Part shown: positions 1-9,030 of the stretch, piece by piece | Position numbering within the stretch: the stretch's first letter is position 1 | How the letters are laid out: each line of letters begins with the position of its first letter | Source of the DNA: an uncultured Clostridia bacterium | GTDB lineage: Bacteria; Bacillota; Clostridia; Christensenellales; UBA1242 | NCBI GenBank assembly: GCA_948442695.1 | Contig: CAOJSF010000010.1 | Span: 1 to 40,412 of the forward strand | DNA: 40,412 nucleotides | Reading direction: 5' to 3' | Program-made: the position numbers and the translations under genes | Notes under the pieces: generated by a model | What the model saw: only the letters and a program-made list of their open reading frames with translations | Told to the model about the DNA's origin: nothing | The model's database searches: none

Positions 1-26
1 ATTGTAGTGTTTTTAATAACTTCCTT

Positions 27-2252
27 TTATATATACCATTTGTTGCTGGATTGAGACTTTTCTTTTTTGATGAAACTTAGTTCTTGAGTGGCTTTATTAT
101 CAGGTGACAAGGTGTAATAATTTTCTACTATTATATCCTGTCTATTTGAAGAAAGAGGAATTGATAATGATTGTTTTCCATTTTTGTCAACAATTTTATT
201 GAATGTTTCACCATTTATGATTATTTCATAGGTCTCATAGTCTTTTGAATCAAATTCAAGTATTGCCATACCTTTTTCGACATGGCTTGCAATTTTTACC
301 TTTTCAATTTCGGCAAATCTATTTGATACATCGGAAGGAAGATTGAAATTTGAGAAGAGTTCTGTCTGTGTATATCTATCAGGAGTAAAACTATTTGCAA
401 GAGAAACGAGATGGCTTTCATCTAAAGTAAGAGCGTCAATTCTCTTTTCAACTATGCTGTTTGGTCTGTAAAATTTTGAATCATCTGGCATTATTTCAAA
501 GTATTTTTTAACTATTTGAGTTGGCTGATTACCGCCTGCATATGTTATAGGTGAGTTATCTAAATTGCCTAGCCATATTCCAACTGTTTGATTTTTAGTG
601 TATGAAATATTCCATGCATCCAGATTTTCCTTGCTGTTTTGTTTTCCAACAGTGCCTGTTTTTGAGGCGATTTCACAGTTTAAAGAAGATAATTTCTTCG
701 CTGTTCCACTTTTAGCACAGGTTTTAAGCATATCTGTCAATAGATAGGCGCTATCTTCTCTTAAAATCTTTTCACTTTCTGTTTTGTTTATATAGACAAG
801 TTTGTTGTTTTTATCTGTTATGAAAGATATAAATTTAGGTGATTTATAATATCCATTGTTGGCAAAGGTGGTGTAAGAGCCTGCAAGGTCAACTAAATTT
901 ACACCAAATGTCATTCCTCCGAGAGCGATTGTGTAACTATCATCTTTTTCATCAAATTTTAAACCCATATATGATGCATAGGCCTTTGCTTTATCTATTC
1001 CAACATAAGATAAAATTTTTACTGCAGGAATGTTGATGGATTTTGAAAGTGCCTCCCTTGTGCTTACATAACCACGATAAACATTTCCTACATTCTTTGG
1101 AGAATAGTCTGAAATTGTCACTTTTTCGTCAAGAATTTGAGTGCATGGATAGATTATATCTTCATTTAATGCAGGTGCGTAAACCAAAACAGGTTTAATA
1201 CAAGAGCCTGGTTGTCTTTTTGCATCTAAAATTTTATAACAACTATCACCAACATAAGCATTTATTGCACCTTTTTCATTGTCAATGACAATACCAGCAC
1301 TATCAGAAGAAACATCTTGACTTAAAATTGCCTCATTAAGTGCCTTTTGTTTTGCTTCATCTTGATATGTATAAATTTTATAGCCTGATAAAGCAATCTG
1401 TCTTGCTGGTATACCTAAAATTTTTTCTGCTTCATCTATTGATGCTTGACTATAAGAATTTAGTCTATTTATTTTATTGTGGTTTAAATTAAGATCAAGA
1501 TTTTTGCTTTTGGCGGTTGTAAATTCTTCGATGCTGATTTTTCCATCTTTTTCCATTTCGCTCAAAACTAAATTTCGTCTTTTTAGACAATATTCTCTGT
1601 TTTTAATAGGTGAATATTTGGCTGGAGACTTAATCATTCCTGCAAGAGTGCAAGATTCTTCTAAAGTCAGGTCTTTTGCACTTTTTGAAAAATAATAATT
1701 TGAAGCACTTTCAATACCATAACAATTATTGCCAAAATAAATAATATTGAGATAAAATTCTAAAATTTGGTCTTTATTATACATTTTTTCTATTTTTTGG
1801 GCAAGAGCAACCTCTTTTATCTTTCTATCATATGTTTTTTCACTGCTAAGTTGGGTGTTTTTGATGAGTTGTTGGGTGATTGTTGATGCACCTTCTTTTA
1901 AAGAGTGAGATTTTAAATTGTTGAGTCCTGCTTTTGCAATTCTTTTAAAGTTGACACCTTTATGTTTGTAAAAGACTTTGTCTTCAATAGAGATAAATGC
2001 CTGTTTTGTGTGCGGATTAAGTGTGTCAATCTTAGCGTAAGAATGACTTATGCTGTTTTCTTCCTTTATAGGCTTATTGTCCATATCAAATACATTTAAA
2101 GATAGTGTAGAGGAAGTCAATATATCCTCATTGATTTCCATTGCTTTTGCACTCATATAAATAGAAGATATGTAAAAGCCCAGTCCTGTAAGAAATAGGG
2201 CTACTAAAATAATAGAAATAATCATAAACCATTTAATAAACTTTTTCATCAT
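27..2252 (-). CDS. Class A penicillin-binding protein (transglycosylase/transpeptidase)
   Basis: A bifunctional peptidoglycan synthase that polymerises lipid II glycans and cross-links stem peptides outside the membrane. A short cytoplasmic tail is followed by one membrane anchor (about residues 8-32). The GT51 transglycosylase domain shows EDKVFYKHKG with catalytic Glu90, GASTITQQLIKN (121-132), and the FYLNIIYFG and LAGMIKSP motifs. The transpeptidase domain has all three active-site motifs: SCIK with Ser350, SIN at 405-407, and KTGT at 531-534. At 741 residues it is within the family range. The start is ATG-ATG at 2252/2249; neither has a clear Shine-Dalgarno sequence. It is divergent from miaB. 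Which class A paralogue it is (PbpF-, PbpG- or Pbp1-like) cannot be told from the sequence alone. Confidence 0.95.
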   Translation of the reverse strand: MMKKFIKWFMIISIILVALFLTGLGFYISSIYMSAKAMEINEDILTSSTLSLNVFDMDNKPIKEENSISHSYAKIDTLNPHTKQAFISIEDKVFYKHKGVNFKRIAKAGLNNLKSHSLKEGASTITQQLIKNTQLSSEKTYDRKIKEVALAQKIEKMYNKDQILEFYLNIIYFGNNCYGIESASNYYFSKSAKDLTLEESCTLAGMIKSPAKYSPIKNREYCLKRRNLVLSEMEKDGKISIEEFTTAKSKNLDLNLNHNKINRLNSYSQASIDEAEKILGIPARQIALSGYKIYTYQDEAKQKALNEAILSQDVSSDSAGIVIDNEKGAINAYVGDSCYKILDAKRQPGSCIKPVLVYAPALNEDIIYPCTQILDEKVTISDYSPKNVGNVYRGYVSTREALSKSINIPAVKILSYVGIDKAKAYASYMGLKFDEKDDSYTIALGGMTFGVNLVDLAGSYTTFANNGYYKSPKFISFITDKNNKLVYINKTESEKILREDSAYLLTDMLKTCAKSGTAKKLSSLNCEIASKTGTVGKQNSKENLDAWNISYTKNQTVGIWLGNLDNSPITYAGGNQPTQIVKKYFEIMPDDSKFYRPNSIVEKRIDALTLDESHLVSLANSFTPDRYTQTELFSNFNLPSDVSNRFAEIEKVKIASHVEKGMAILEFDSKDYETYEIIINGETFNKIVDKNGKQSLSIPLSSNRQDIIVENYYTLSPDNKATQELSFIKKEKSQSSNKWYI

Positions 2253-2305
2253 TTGTTATTATGTATAACTTTTCACAAAATATTTCTATTTTTGTAAATT
2301 TTTAA

Positions 2306-2334
2306 TTGAAAATTTTTGGCATTTATAGTATAAT
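2306..2334 (+). promoter_or_regulatory. Promoter of the miaB-mutS-mutL-miaA operon
   Basis: TTGAAA at 2306-2311 and TATAAT at 2329-2334 are separated by 17 bp, a good sigma-A-type match. Transcription should begin near 2341, about 60 nt ahead of the chosen miaB start. Confidence 0.75.
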
Positions 2335-2403
2335 CTTTTTATGATAGTATAAAACAACTTTTTGTGCTTAAGAAAAAATTTATCATACAATGAAGAGGAA
2401 GAA

Positions 2404-3528
2404 ATGAAATATTTTATAGTAACTTATGGATGCCAAATGAATGTTCATGAATCAGAAAAGGTGGCTGGCATTTTAGAAAAAATGGGATATGAGAGTTGTC
2501 AGACAAGAGAAGATGCGGATATCATTGTCTTTAATACCTGTGCAATAAGAGAGGGGGCAGAAGATAGAGTTTTTGGAAATGTAGGCAATTTAAAGAAACA
2601 AAAGAGGAAAAATAAAGATTTAATAATAGTGGTTTGTGGATGCATGACTCAAAAAAGTCAAACTGCACAAAAACTTTTAAATACTTTTCCATTTGTTGAT
2701 ATTGTCATCGGCACTTTCAATTTACCAAAACTTGCACATTATATAGAAGCAGTGAAAAAAGGCAGGCAACTTGAAATTTTTGAAGAGGGTGATATTGACG
2801 AAACACTGCCTTATAAAAGGACAAGTGGTGAAAATGCATGGGTAAATATTATGCAAGGATGCAATAATTTTTGCACATATTGCATTGTCCCATATGTTCG
2901 AGGTCGAGAAAAATCACGAAAGCCTGAAAATATCTTAAAAGAAATAAAAGAGACTGTTGCTACAGGAAAATATAAAAAGATTACACTTTTAGGTCAAAAT
3001 GTAAATTCTTATGGAAATGACATAGAGGGTGGAGTGTCTTTTTCACAATTATTAAAAGAAATTTGCAAAATTGATGGCGATTTCAAGTTGTCTTTTATGA
3101 CTTCACATCCAAAAGATTTGACAGATGATGTGATAGATGTCATTGCAAGCGAAGAAAAAATTGAAAAATACATTCATCTTCCTGCACAAAGTGGAAACAA
3201 TAGAATACTAAAAATGATGAATAGAAGTTATACAAGAGAAAAATATTTGGAGATAATTGACAAAATTCGCAAGAAAATCCCTGATTGTCGCATAACGTCT
3301 GATTTTATTGTTGGTTTTCCTTCAGAAACTCAAGAGGAATTTGAAGATACTTTATCTTTGGTGGAAAAAGTCAAGTATGACAGCATTTTTGCATTTATGT
3401 ATTCACCTCGTGAGGGGACTGTTGCAAGTAAGATGGAAGATCAGATTGATCAAAAGATAAAAAATGAAAGAGTGAACAAACTTCTTGCATTAGAAAAAAG
3501 ATTACAAAAGGAGAATGAGAACAAGTGA
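2404..3528 (+). CDS. miaB: tRNA-2-methylthio-N6-dimethylallyladenosine synthase MiaB, lacking TRAM domain
   Basis: A radical-SAM methylthiotransferase that adds the 2-methylthio group to isopentenylated A37 of tRNA, using two Fe-S clusters. The N-terminal UPF0004 domain has its three cluster cysteines, Cys10, Cys46 and Cys80. The radical-SAM triad is GCNNFCTYC (Cys153, 157, 160). The start is ATG 2404, preceded by AGAGGAAG; a TTG-initiated extension of 14 codons from 2362 has no ribosome site. The protein is 374 residues and ends where the family normally enters the C-terminal TRAM domain (about 60 residues). The stop overlaps the GTG start of mutS, so there is no hidden downstream remnant. 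It acts on the product of MiaA, encoded in the same operon. Confidence 0.95.
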   Translation: MKYFIVTYGCQMNVHESEKVAGILEKMGYESCQTREDADIIVFNTCAIREGAEDRVFGNVGNLKKQKRKNKDLIIVVCGCMTQKSQTAQKLLNTFPFVDIVIGTFNLPKLAHYIEAVKKGRQLEIFEEGDIDETLPYKRTSGENAWVNIMQGCNNFCTYCIVPYVRGREKSRKPENILKEIKETVATGKYKKITLLGQNVNSYGNDIEGGVSFSQLLKEICKIDGDFKLSFMTSHPKDLTDDVIDVIASEEKIEKYIHLPAQSGNNRILKMMNRSYTREKYLEIIDKIRKKIPDCRITSDFIVGFPSETQEEFEDTLSLVEKVKYDSIFAFMYSPREGTVASKMEDQIDQKIKNERVNKLLALEKRLQKENENK

Positions 3529-6140
3529 TAGTTGACAAAAATTTAGCCTCTCCAGGAATGCGTCAATATTTTAAGGTTAAAGAAAAATATGAAGACTGCA
3601 TTTTGCTGAACAGAATGGGTGATTTTTATGAGATGTTTTATGAAGATGCAGTCCTTGCTTCAAGAGAACTTGACCTTGTTTTGACTTCAAAAAATTGCGG
3701 TTTGCCAGAAAAGGCACCTATGTGCGGAATGCCTTATCATGCAGCCCAAACATATATTGCAAGACTTGTTGCAAATGGTCATAAAGTTGCAATTTGCGAA
3801 CAACTTACTCAGCCTCAACCAGGGAAAAATGTTATGCTTGAGAGAGATGTTGTACGTGTGATTACTCCTGGGACTATTGTCGAAGAAGAAATGCTTGAGC
3901 AAAAAAGAAATAACTATTTGTTGTCTGTTTATAAAAGCGGTGACAAATATGGAGTAAGTTATGTTGATATCTCTACTGGCGAATTTAATGTTATGTCGAT
4001 TGACAAAACTAAGCCAGAAAATGAAATCAGTGATTTAATTTCTCGTATTTTGCCTTCTGAAGTCATAGGAAATGAAGAAAGTTTATCTTTTTACAACAAT
4101 CTTGCAATAATGAAACTGGGAAGTCTGCAAAAGTTAAGCAAGTTTTATGAATGGGCTTATGAAAAAAAGACAGCAAAAGATATAGTTTTAGAGCAATTTG
4201 GCGAAAATTTTGAAACCATTTATGATATTAAAGGCAATGATGGAATAGTTTGCAGTGCAGGAGCGTTGCTTCAATATCTGAAAGAGACGCAAAAAGCACT
4301 GCTTGCAAATATAAACAAAATCAATGTTGTCAGAAATTCAAATTATATGACAATAGACTTAAACACCAGACGCAACCTTGAAATAGATGAGACTAATAAA
4401 GAGCGTAAGAAATATGGCTCTATTCTTTGGGTACTTGATAAGACAAAGACAAGTATGGGTGCAAGGGCATTAAGAAAAATGCTTGACCAACCACTTCAGG
4501 ATGATCGTTTAATAAATGCAAGACTTGATGGCGTTGAAGAACTTATATCGAAAATTATCATGCGTGATAATTTATCAGAACTTCTCGGCAAAATTTATGA
4601 TATAGAAAGACTTTCAAGTAAAATTGCATATGATAGAGTTTCGCCAAAAGACCTTTTCAATTTTGGAGAATCTTTAAGTTTTCTTCCTCTAGTAAAAAAA
4701 GAACTTGAAGGGGCAAAAAGCAGTATTTTAAATGAGATAAGTAAAAATATTGTTGATGTAGGCAATATTACAGATCTTCTCATGCGTTCGATTGATGAAA
4801 ATGCCTCCGCTTTAATGAAGGCAGGCGGTTATATTAAAACTGGTTTTAATAAAGAACTTGACGAATATCGTTCTGCTAAAAACGATGGAAAAGACTGGAT
4901 TAAGGCTCTTGAAAAGAAAGAGGCAGAGGCAACCGATATAAAAGGGCTTAAAATCAGTTTTAATAAGATTTTTGGATATTTCATAGAGGTAAATAAAAGT
5001 CAGTTGGATAAAGTTCCAGTTCGATATATAAGAAAACAGACTGTTGCGAATAACGAGCGATATATCACCGAAGATTTGAAAGTTTTGGAGGAAAAGGTGT
5101 TAGGCTCGGAGGAAAAGGCAATTCAACTTGAGAGTGAAATATTTGCTCAAATCAAAAAGATTTTGATGAAATATATAAACACTTTCCAGCAGATTTCTTC
5201 GGCTGTTGCTTCGCTGGATGCCATTCTTTCATTATCGATAGTTGCCTGCAAAAACAATTTTTGCAGACCAAAAATTTCATCAAAAGTCAATCAAATTAAA
5301 ATTACAGATGGCAGACATCCTGTTGTAGAGCAGTTTATGACGCAAGGTCAGTTTGTAGAAAATGATACTTTGCTTGATGACGAAGAAAATAAAATTATGA
5401 TTATCACAGGTCCGAATATGGCAGGTAAAAGCACATATATGAGACAGGTTGCCATAATCACATTGCTTGCGCATATCGGAAGTTTTGTGCCTGCTAGAGA
5501 GGCAATAATTCCGATTACAGACCGAATCTTTACAAGAGTTGGTGCAAGTGATGATCTTGCCTTTGGACAAAGTACTTTTATGGTTGAGATGAGTGAAGTT
5601 GCGCTTATTCTTGCAAATGCAACAAACAGAAGTTTGGTTGTTCTTGATGAAGTGGGCAGGGGGACATCAACATTTGATGGACTCAGCATAGCATGGTCGA
5701 TTGTAGAACACCTTTCAAATAAATATAAATCAAAGACTCTTTTTGCGACCCATTATCATGAGTTGACAGAACTTGAAGGTGTCTTAGATGGTGTAAAAAA
5801 TTATAAAATTGCAGTTAAAGAAATTGATGACAAAGTTGTTTTCTTGCGAAAAATTGTCAGAGGTGGTGCTAATAAGAGTTTTGGTATAGAAGTTGCAAGA
5901 CTTGCTGGTGTGCCTAACGTTGTCTTAGACAGAGCGAAAGAAATTTCACAGAATCTTGAAGCGGTAAATCAAAAACTTGACATGAATATATTCAAAGAGA
6001 GAAAAGTTCAGGCAGAAGATAAAACAAAACTTGCTCTAAGCATTTTGTCAACTATAAAAGATATTGATATAAATAGAATTTCACCTATGTATGCATTTGA
6101 AATTTTAAATGATCTTGTCAAAAGGGTCAAGGAGGAATAA
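3525..6140 (+). CDS. mutS: DNA mismatch repair protein MutS
   Basis: The mismatch-recognition ATPase that starts methyl-independent repair together with MutL. The N-terminal mismatch-binding motif GDFYEMF carries the Phe34-Tyr-Glu36 wedge that stacks on the mispair. The ABC ATPase domain has Walker A GPNMAGKST (about residue 629) and Walker B VVLDEVGRGTSTFDG, followed by an ATHYHEL segment. At 871 residues it is full length, including the C-terminal tail. The start is GTG 3525, which overlaps the miaB stop (GTGA), with AGGAG at 3509-3513 as ribosome site; this implies translational coupling. mutL begins 3 bp after its stop codon. Confidence 0.98.
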   Translation: MIVDKNLASPGMRQYFKVKEKYEDCILLNRMGDFYEMFYEDAVLASRELDLVLTSKNCGLPEKAPMCGMPYHAAQTYIARLVANGHKVAICEQLTQPQPGKNVMLERDVVRVITPGTIVEEEMLEQKRNNYLLSVYKSGDKYGVSYVDISTGEFNVMSIDKTKPENEISDLISRILPSEVIGNEESLSFYNNLAIMKLGSLQKLSKFYEWAYEKKTAKDIVLEQFGENFETIYDIKGNDGIVCSAGALLQYLKETQKALLANINKINVVRNSNYMTIDLNTRRNLEIDETNKERKKYGSILWVLDKTKTSMGARALRKMLDQPLQDDRLINARLDGVEELISKIIMRDNLSELLGKIYDIERLSSKIAYDRVSPKDLFNFGESLSFLPLVKKELEGAKSSILNEISKNIVDVGNITDLLMRSIDENASALMKAGGYIKTGFNKELDEYRSAKNDGKDWIKALEKKEAEATDIKGLKISFNKIFGYFIEVNKSQLDKVPVRYIRKQTVANNERYITEDLKVLEEKVLGSEEKAIQLESEIFAQIKKILMKYINTFQQISSAVASLDAILSLSIVACKNNFCRPKISSKVNQIKITDGRHPVVEQFMTQGQFVENDTLLDDEENKIMIITGPNMAGKSTYMRQVAIITLLAHIGSFVPAREAIIPITDRIFTRVGASDDLAFGQSTFMVEMSEVALILANATNRSLVVLDEVGRGTSTFDGLSIAWSIVEHLSNKYKSKTLFATHYHELTELEGVLDGVKNYKIAVKEIDDKVVFLRKIVRGGANKSFGIEVARLAGVPNVVLDRAKEISQNLEAVNQKLDMNIFKERKVQAEDKTKLALSILSTIKDIDINRISPMYAFEILNDLVKRVKEE

Positions 6141-6143
6141 AAG

Positions 6144-8126
6144 ATGAAAATAAATGTTTTAGAGCCTAGTGTTTTTAATAGAATCTCTGCTGGTGAAGTG
6201 GTAGAAAAGCCAGCATCAATTGTCAAAGAACTTGTTGAAAACAGCATTGATGCAGGTGCAAAAAATATTAGAATTGAAGTTGAGGGTGGTGGAATAAAAA
6301 ACATCACAATTTCAGATGACGGATGCGGAATCGAAAAAGATGATATCGCTGTCGCATTTCTTCCTCATGCCACAAGCAAAATCAAAAATGCAGGTGACCT
6401 TGACAATATATTGAGCCTAGGTTTTCGTGGAGAGGCACTTGCAAGTATTGCCTCAGTTTGTCAGGTAAAACTTTCTTCAAAAACACAGGAAAGTAGTTTG
6501 GGGTATAGTATAAAAGTTGAAGGCAATGAATTTGGAAGTGTAGAGGAAATTGCAAGAAAAACTGGCACAACAATTTCGTGTCGAAATTTGTTTTTTAATA
6601 CTCCAGTAAGAGCAAAGTTTTTAAGAAAGCCAAAGATTGAAGAATCTGAAATAACACATCTTGTAGAAAGATTTATGCTTTCTTTTAGTGATATTTCATT
6701 TCAGTATTATGTAGACGGAAAAATGATATATAATACAACATCATGTAGTATGTCTGACATAATATATACAATATATGGGAATGAGATATATCAAAACCTA
6801 GTTGAAATAAATCATGAAGAAAATGGATTTTTGGTAAAAGGTTTTATAACAAAGCCAAAAATTTCAAAGAGTAATCGAACTTATCAGACCCTTTTTGTCA
6901 ATAATCGATATGTAGAAAATCAGTTGATTTCTGCTTGTATTCAAAATATTTATTCAACATTTTTAATGAAAGGTAGATTTCCTGTCTACGTGATTTCAAT
7001 CTCAGTTCCGCCAGAAAATGTTGATGTAAATGTTCATCCATCTAAAAGAGAAGTCAAGTTTGATAATCCAAACAAAGTCTATGGAATAATTAGGCGTGCA
7101 GTTGAAGGTGCACTTTTATCTATAGATCAGATTCAAAACTTTTTGGGGCGTGATAAGTTTGCAAGTTCTGAAAATAGTGACTTTCTTGCAGAAGAATTTA
7201 TGCTTGCATCGCCTTCAGAAAATCAAGATGATTTCTTTAGTTTGGTAAGTGAGAAAAAACCAGAAATTGATGAAAGACCACAGTTTAAACATGATGATCA
7301 AAACAAAATTCCAGAGTTTGAAGGTCGCAGTTTTAATATAAACCGCTCTAAAGATGAAAATATTGAAGAGGTAGAACTTAATGTTTCTAGGATGCAAGAG
7401 ACAACGAAAGACAAAGATATTGAAGACCTTGAAAATATGTCGCTTAATGATACAGTTGTGACATCAAAAAACAATTCGGTGTTTTTCTTTGACCAAAATG
7501 GTGAAAAGTTTAATCGTGAAATTGAAAGCGAGGCACAAAATTTTTTAAAGGCAAGTGTCAAAGACGAGATGAAAGTGCTCGGGACAATTTTTAATACTTA
7601 CATTGCAATCGAATATCAAGATGCTGTTTATTTTATTGATCAACACGCTGGGCATGAACGACTTTTATTTGACAAATTATTAAATAGTGCAAATAAAGAA
7701 AACAAGGCACGCCAACAACTCCTTGCTCCTTATTCTTTTACAGTTGGTGCAAAAGAGTCGCAATCGATAGAACTTCTTTTGCCAAACTTAGAAAAAATGG
7801 GTTTTGAAATCATTAAAAATGACTATACTTATACAATTCAAAGTTTGCCTTATATTTTGGCATATATAGACCTTGCAAAATTTGTCGATGAAATTGTTGC
7901 TGACAGTTTAAATTTGGAAAGCAAACCTAGTGATTATATTCACCAAAAATTGTGTCAGTCTGCTTGCAAACACGCAATAAAGGCTGGGGACAGCATAAGC
8001 AAGGATGAATGTGCTTACATCATTGAAGAGGTAAGAAAGGGTGTTATGCTTTGTCCTCATGGAAGACCGATAACACTTGTCATAACTAAACGAGACTTTG
8101 AAAAGATGTTTAAAAGGATTGTTTAA
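6144..8126 (+). CDS. mutL: DNA mismatch repair protein MutL (endonuclease type)
   Basis: The GHKL ATPase that couples MutS to strand incision. The N-terminal ATPase motifs are VKELVENSIDAGA, DDGCGI and GFRGEAL. A long charged linker (about residues 340-460) leads to the C-terminal dimerisation/endonuclease domain. That domain has DQHAGHERLLFD from residue 499, ACKHAIKAGD with Cys608, and CPHGRP from residue 637, the set expected for the metal-dependent nicking site in bacteria without MutH. The last acid of the DQHA(X)2E(X)4E motif is Asp rather than Glu. AGGAGG precedes ATG 6144. miaA starts one base after the stop codon. Confidence 0.97.
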   Translation: MKINVLEPSVFNRISAGEVVEKPASIVKELVENSIDAGAKNIRIEVEGGGIKNITISDDGCGIEKDDIAVAFLPHATSKIKNAGDLDNILSLGFRGEALASIASVCQVKLSSKTQESSLGYSIKVEGNEFGSVEEIARKTGTTISCRNLFFNTPVRAKFLRKPKIEESEITHLVERFMLSFSDISFQYYVDGKMIYNTTSCSMSDIIYTIYGNEIYQNLVEINHEENGFLVKGFITKPKISKSNRTYQTLFVNNRYVENQLISACIQNIYSTFLMKGRFPVYVISISVPPENVDVNVHPSKREVKFDNPNKVYGIIRRAVEGALLSIDQIQNFLGRDKFASSENSDFLAEEFMLASPSENQDDFFSLVSEKKPEIDERPQFKHDDQNKIPEFEGRSFNINRSKDENIEEVELNVSRMQETTKDKDIEDLENMSLNDTVVTSKNNSVFFFDQNGEKFNREIESEAQNFLKASVKDEMKVLGTIFNTYIAIEYQDAVYFIDQHAGHERLLFDKLLNSANKENKARQQLLAPYSFTVGAKESQSIELLLPNLEKMGFEIIKNDYTYTIQSLPYILAYIDLAKFVDEIVADSLNLESKPSDYIHQKLCQSACKHAIKAGDSISKDECAYIIEEVRKGVMLCPHGRPITLVITKRDFEKMFKRIV

Positions 8127-8127
8127 T

Positions 8128-9030
8128 ATGGCAATTAAAGTTTTGATTTTGACAGGGGCGACAGGTATCGGTAAAAGTGCAACTTCTATTAGACTTGCAA
8201 AAAAATTTGATATGGAAATTATTTCAGCCGATTCAGTGCAAGTTTTTAAAGAATTTGATATAGGTTCTGCCAAAATGACAAAGGATGAGATGCAAGGGAT
8301 AATTCATCACGGAATAGACATAGTTTCTGCAAATCAAGAGTTTTCTGTCAGTGATTTTGTATATTTTGCAAAAGAAAAAATATATGAAATTTCAGCAAAA
8401 GGTAAGACTCCTTTCATTGTTGGAGGGACTGGACTTTATATCAAAGCACTGGTTGAAGGATTCAACTTTGGAGGGACCCAAAAGCATGAAAATTTTCGTA
8501 AAGAATTGGAAGATTTGGCAGATAAGGAAGGACTTGATGCACTTTATGATAAACTTAAGGTGATTTCTGAGGAACTGGCAAATAAAACAGATAAAAACAA
8601 TAAAGTTCGTCTTATAAGGTCGCTTGAAATTGCAACTTTTGGAGAAGAGAAATCAAAAAGTTCGCCAGTTGAATTTGATTTTAAAATCATTTCTCTTTCT
8701 TTGCAAAGAGAAAAATTATATAATAGGATTAATTTAAGATGTCAAGCAATGATAGAACAAGGTCTTATTGAAGAAACGAAATCCTTGTATGAAAAGTTTG
8801 GAGAGTGTCAGCCTATGCGTGCCATAGGCTACAAAGAGGTTTTGCCATATCTAAATGGTGAAATCACAAAGGAAGAAATGCTCAATATAATAAGTCAGCA
8901 TACAAGGAATTATGCAAAAAGACAACTGACTTTTTTGCGTGGAATGCAAAATATAAATTATTATGACATAGAAGAAAAAGATTATTATGAAAGTATGGAG
9001 GAAGAAATAGAAAAATGGCTGAAAATATAG
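8128..9030 (+). CDS. miaA: tRNA dimethylallyltransferase MiaA
   Basis: Transfers the dimethylallyl group to N6 of A37 in tRNAs reading UNN codons, making the substrate for MiaB. P-loop GATGIGKS (residues 10-17), ISADSVQVF (family ISADSMQVY), VGGTGLYI, RAIGYKEV and YAKRQLTFLR are all recognisable. The start is ATG 8128, one base after the mutL TAA, with AAAAGGA at 8112-8118. An in-frame ATG at 8098 lies inside mutL and would add ten residues ahead of the conserved N-terminus. The product has 300 residues, normal for the family. Its end overlaps the next gene by 16 bp. No hfq gene follows, although hfq often does in Bacillota. Confidence 0.96.
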   Translation: MAIKVLILTGATGIGKSATSIRLAKKFDMEIISADSVQVFKEFDIGSAKMTKDEMQGIIHHGIDIVSANQEFSVSDFVYFAKEKIYEISAKGKTPFIVGGTGLYIKALVEGFNFGGTQKHENFRKELEDLADKEGLDALYDKLKVISEELANKTDKNNKVRLIRSLEIATFGEEKSKSSPVEFDFKIISLSLQREKLYNRINLRCQAMIEQGLIEETKSLYEKFGECQPMRAIGYKEVLPYLNGEITKEEMLNIISQHTRNYAKRQLTFLRGMQNINYYDIEEKDYYESMEEEIEKWLKI

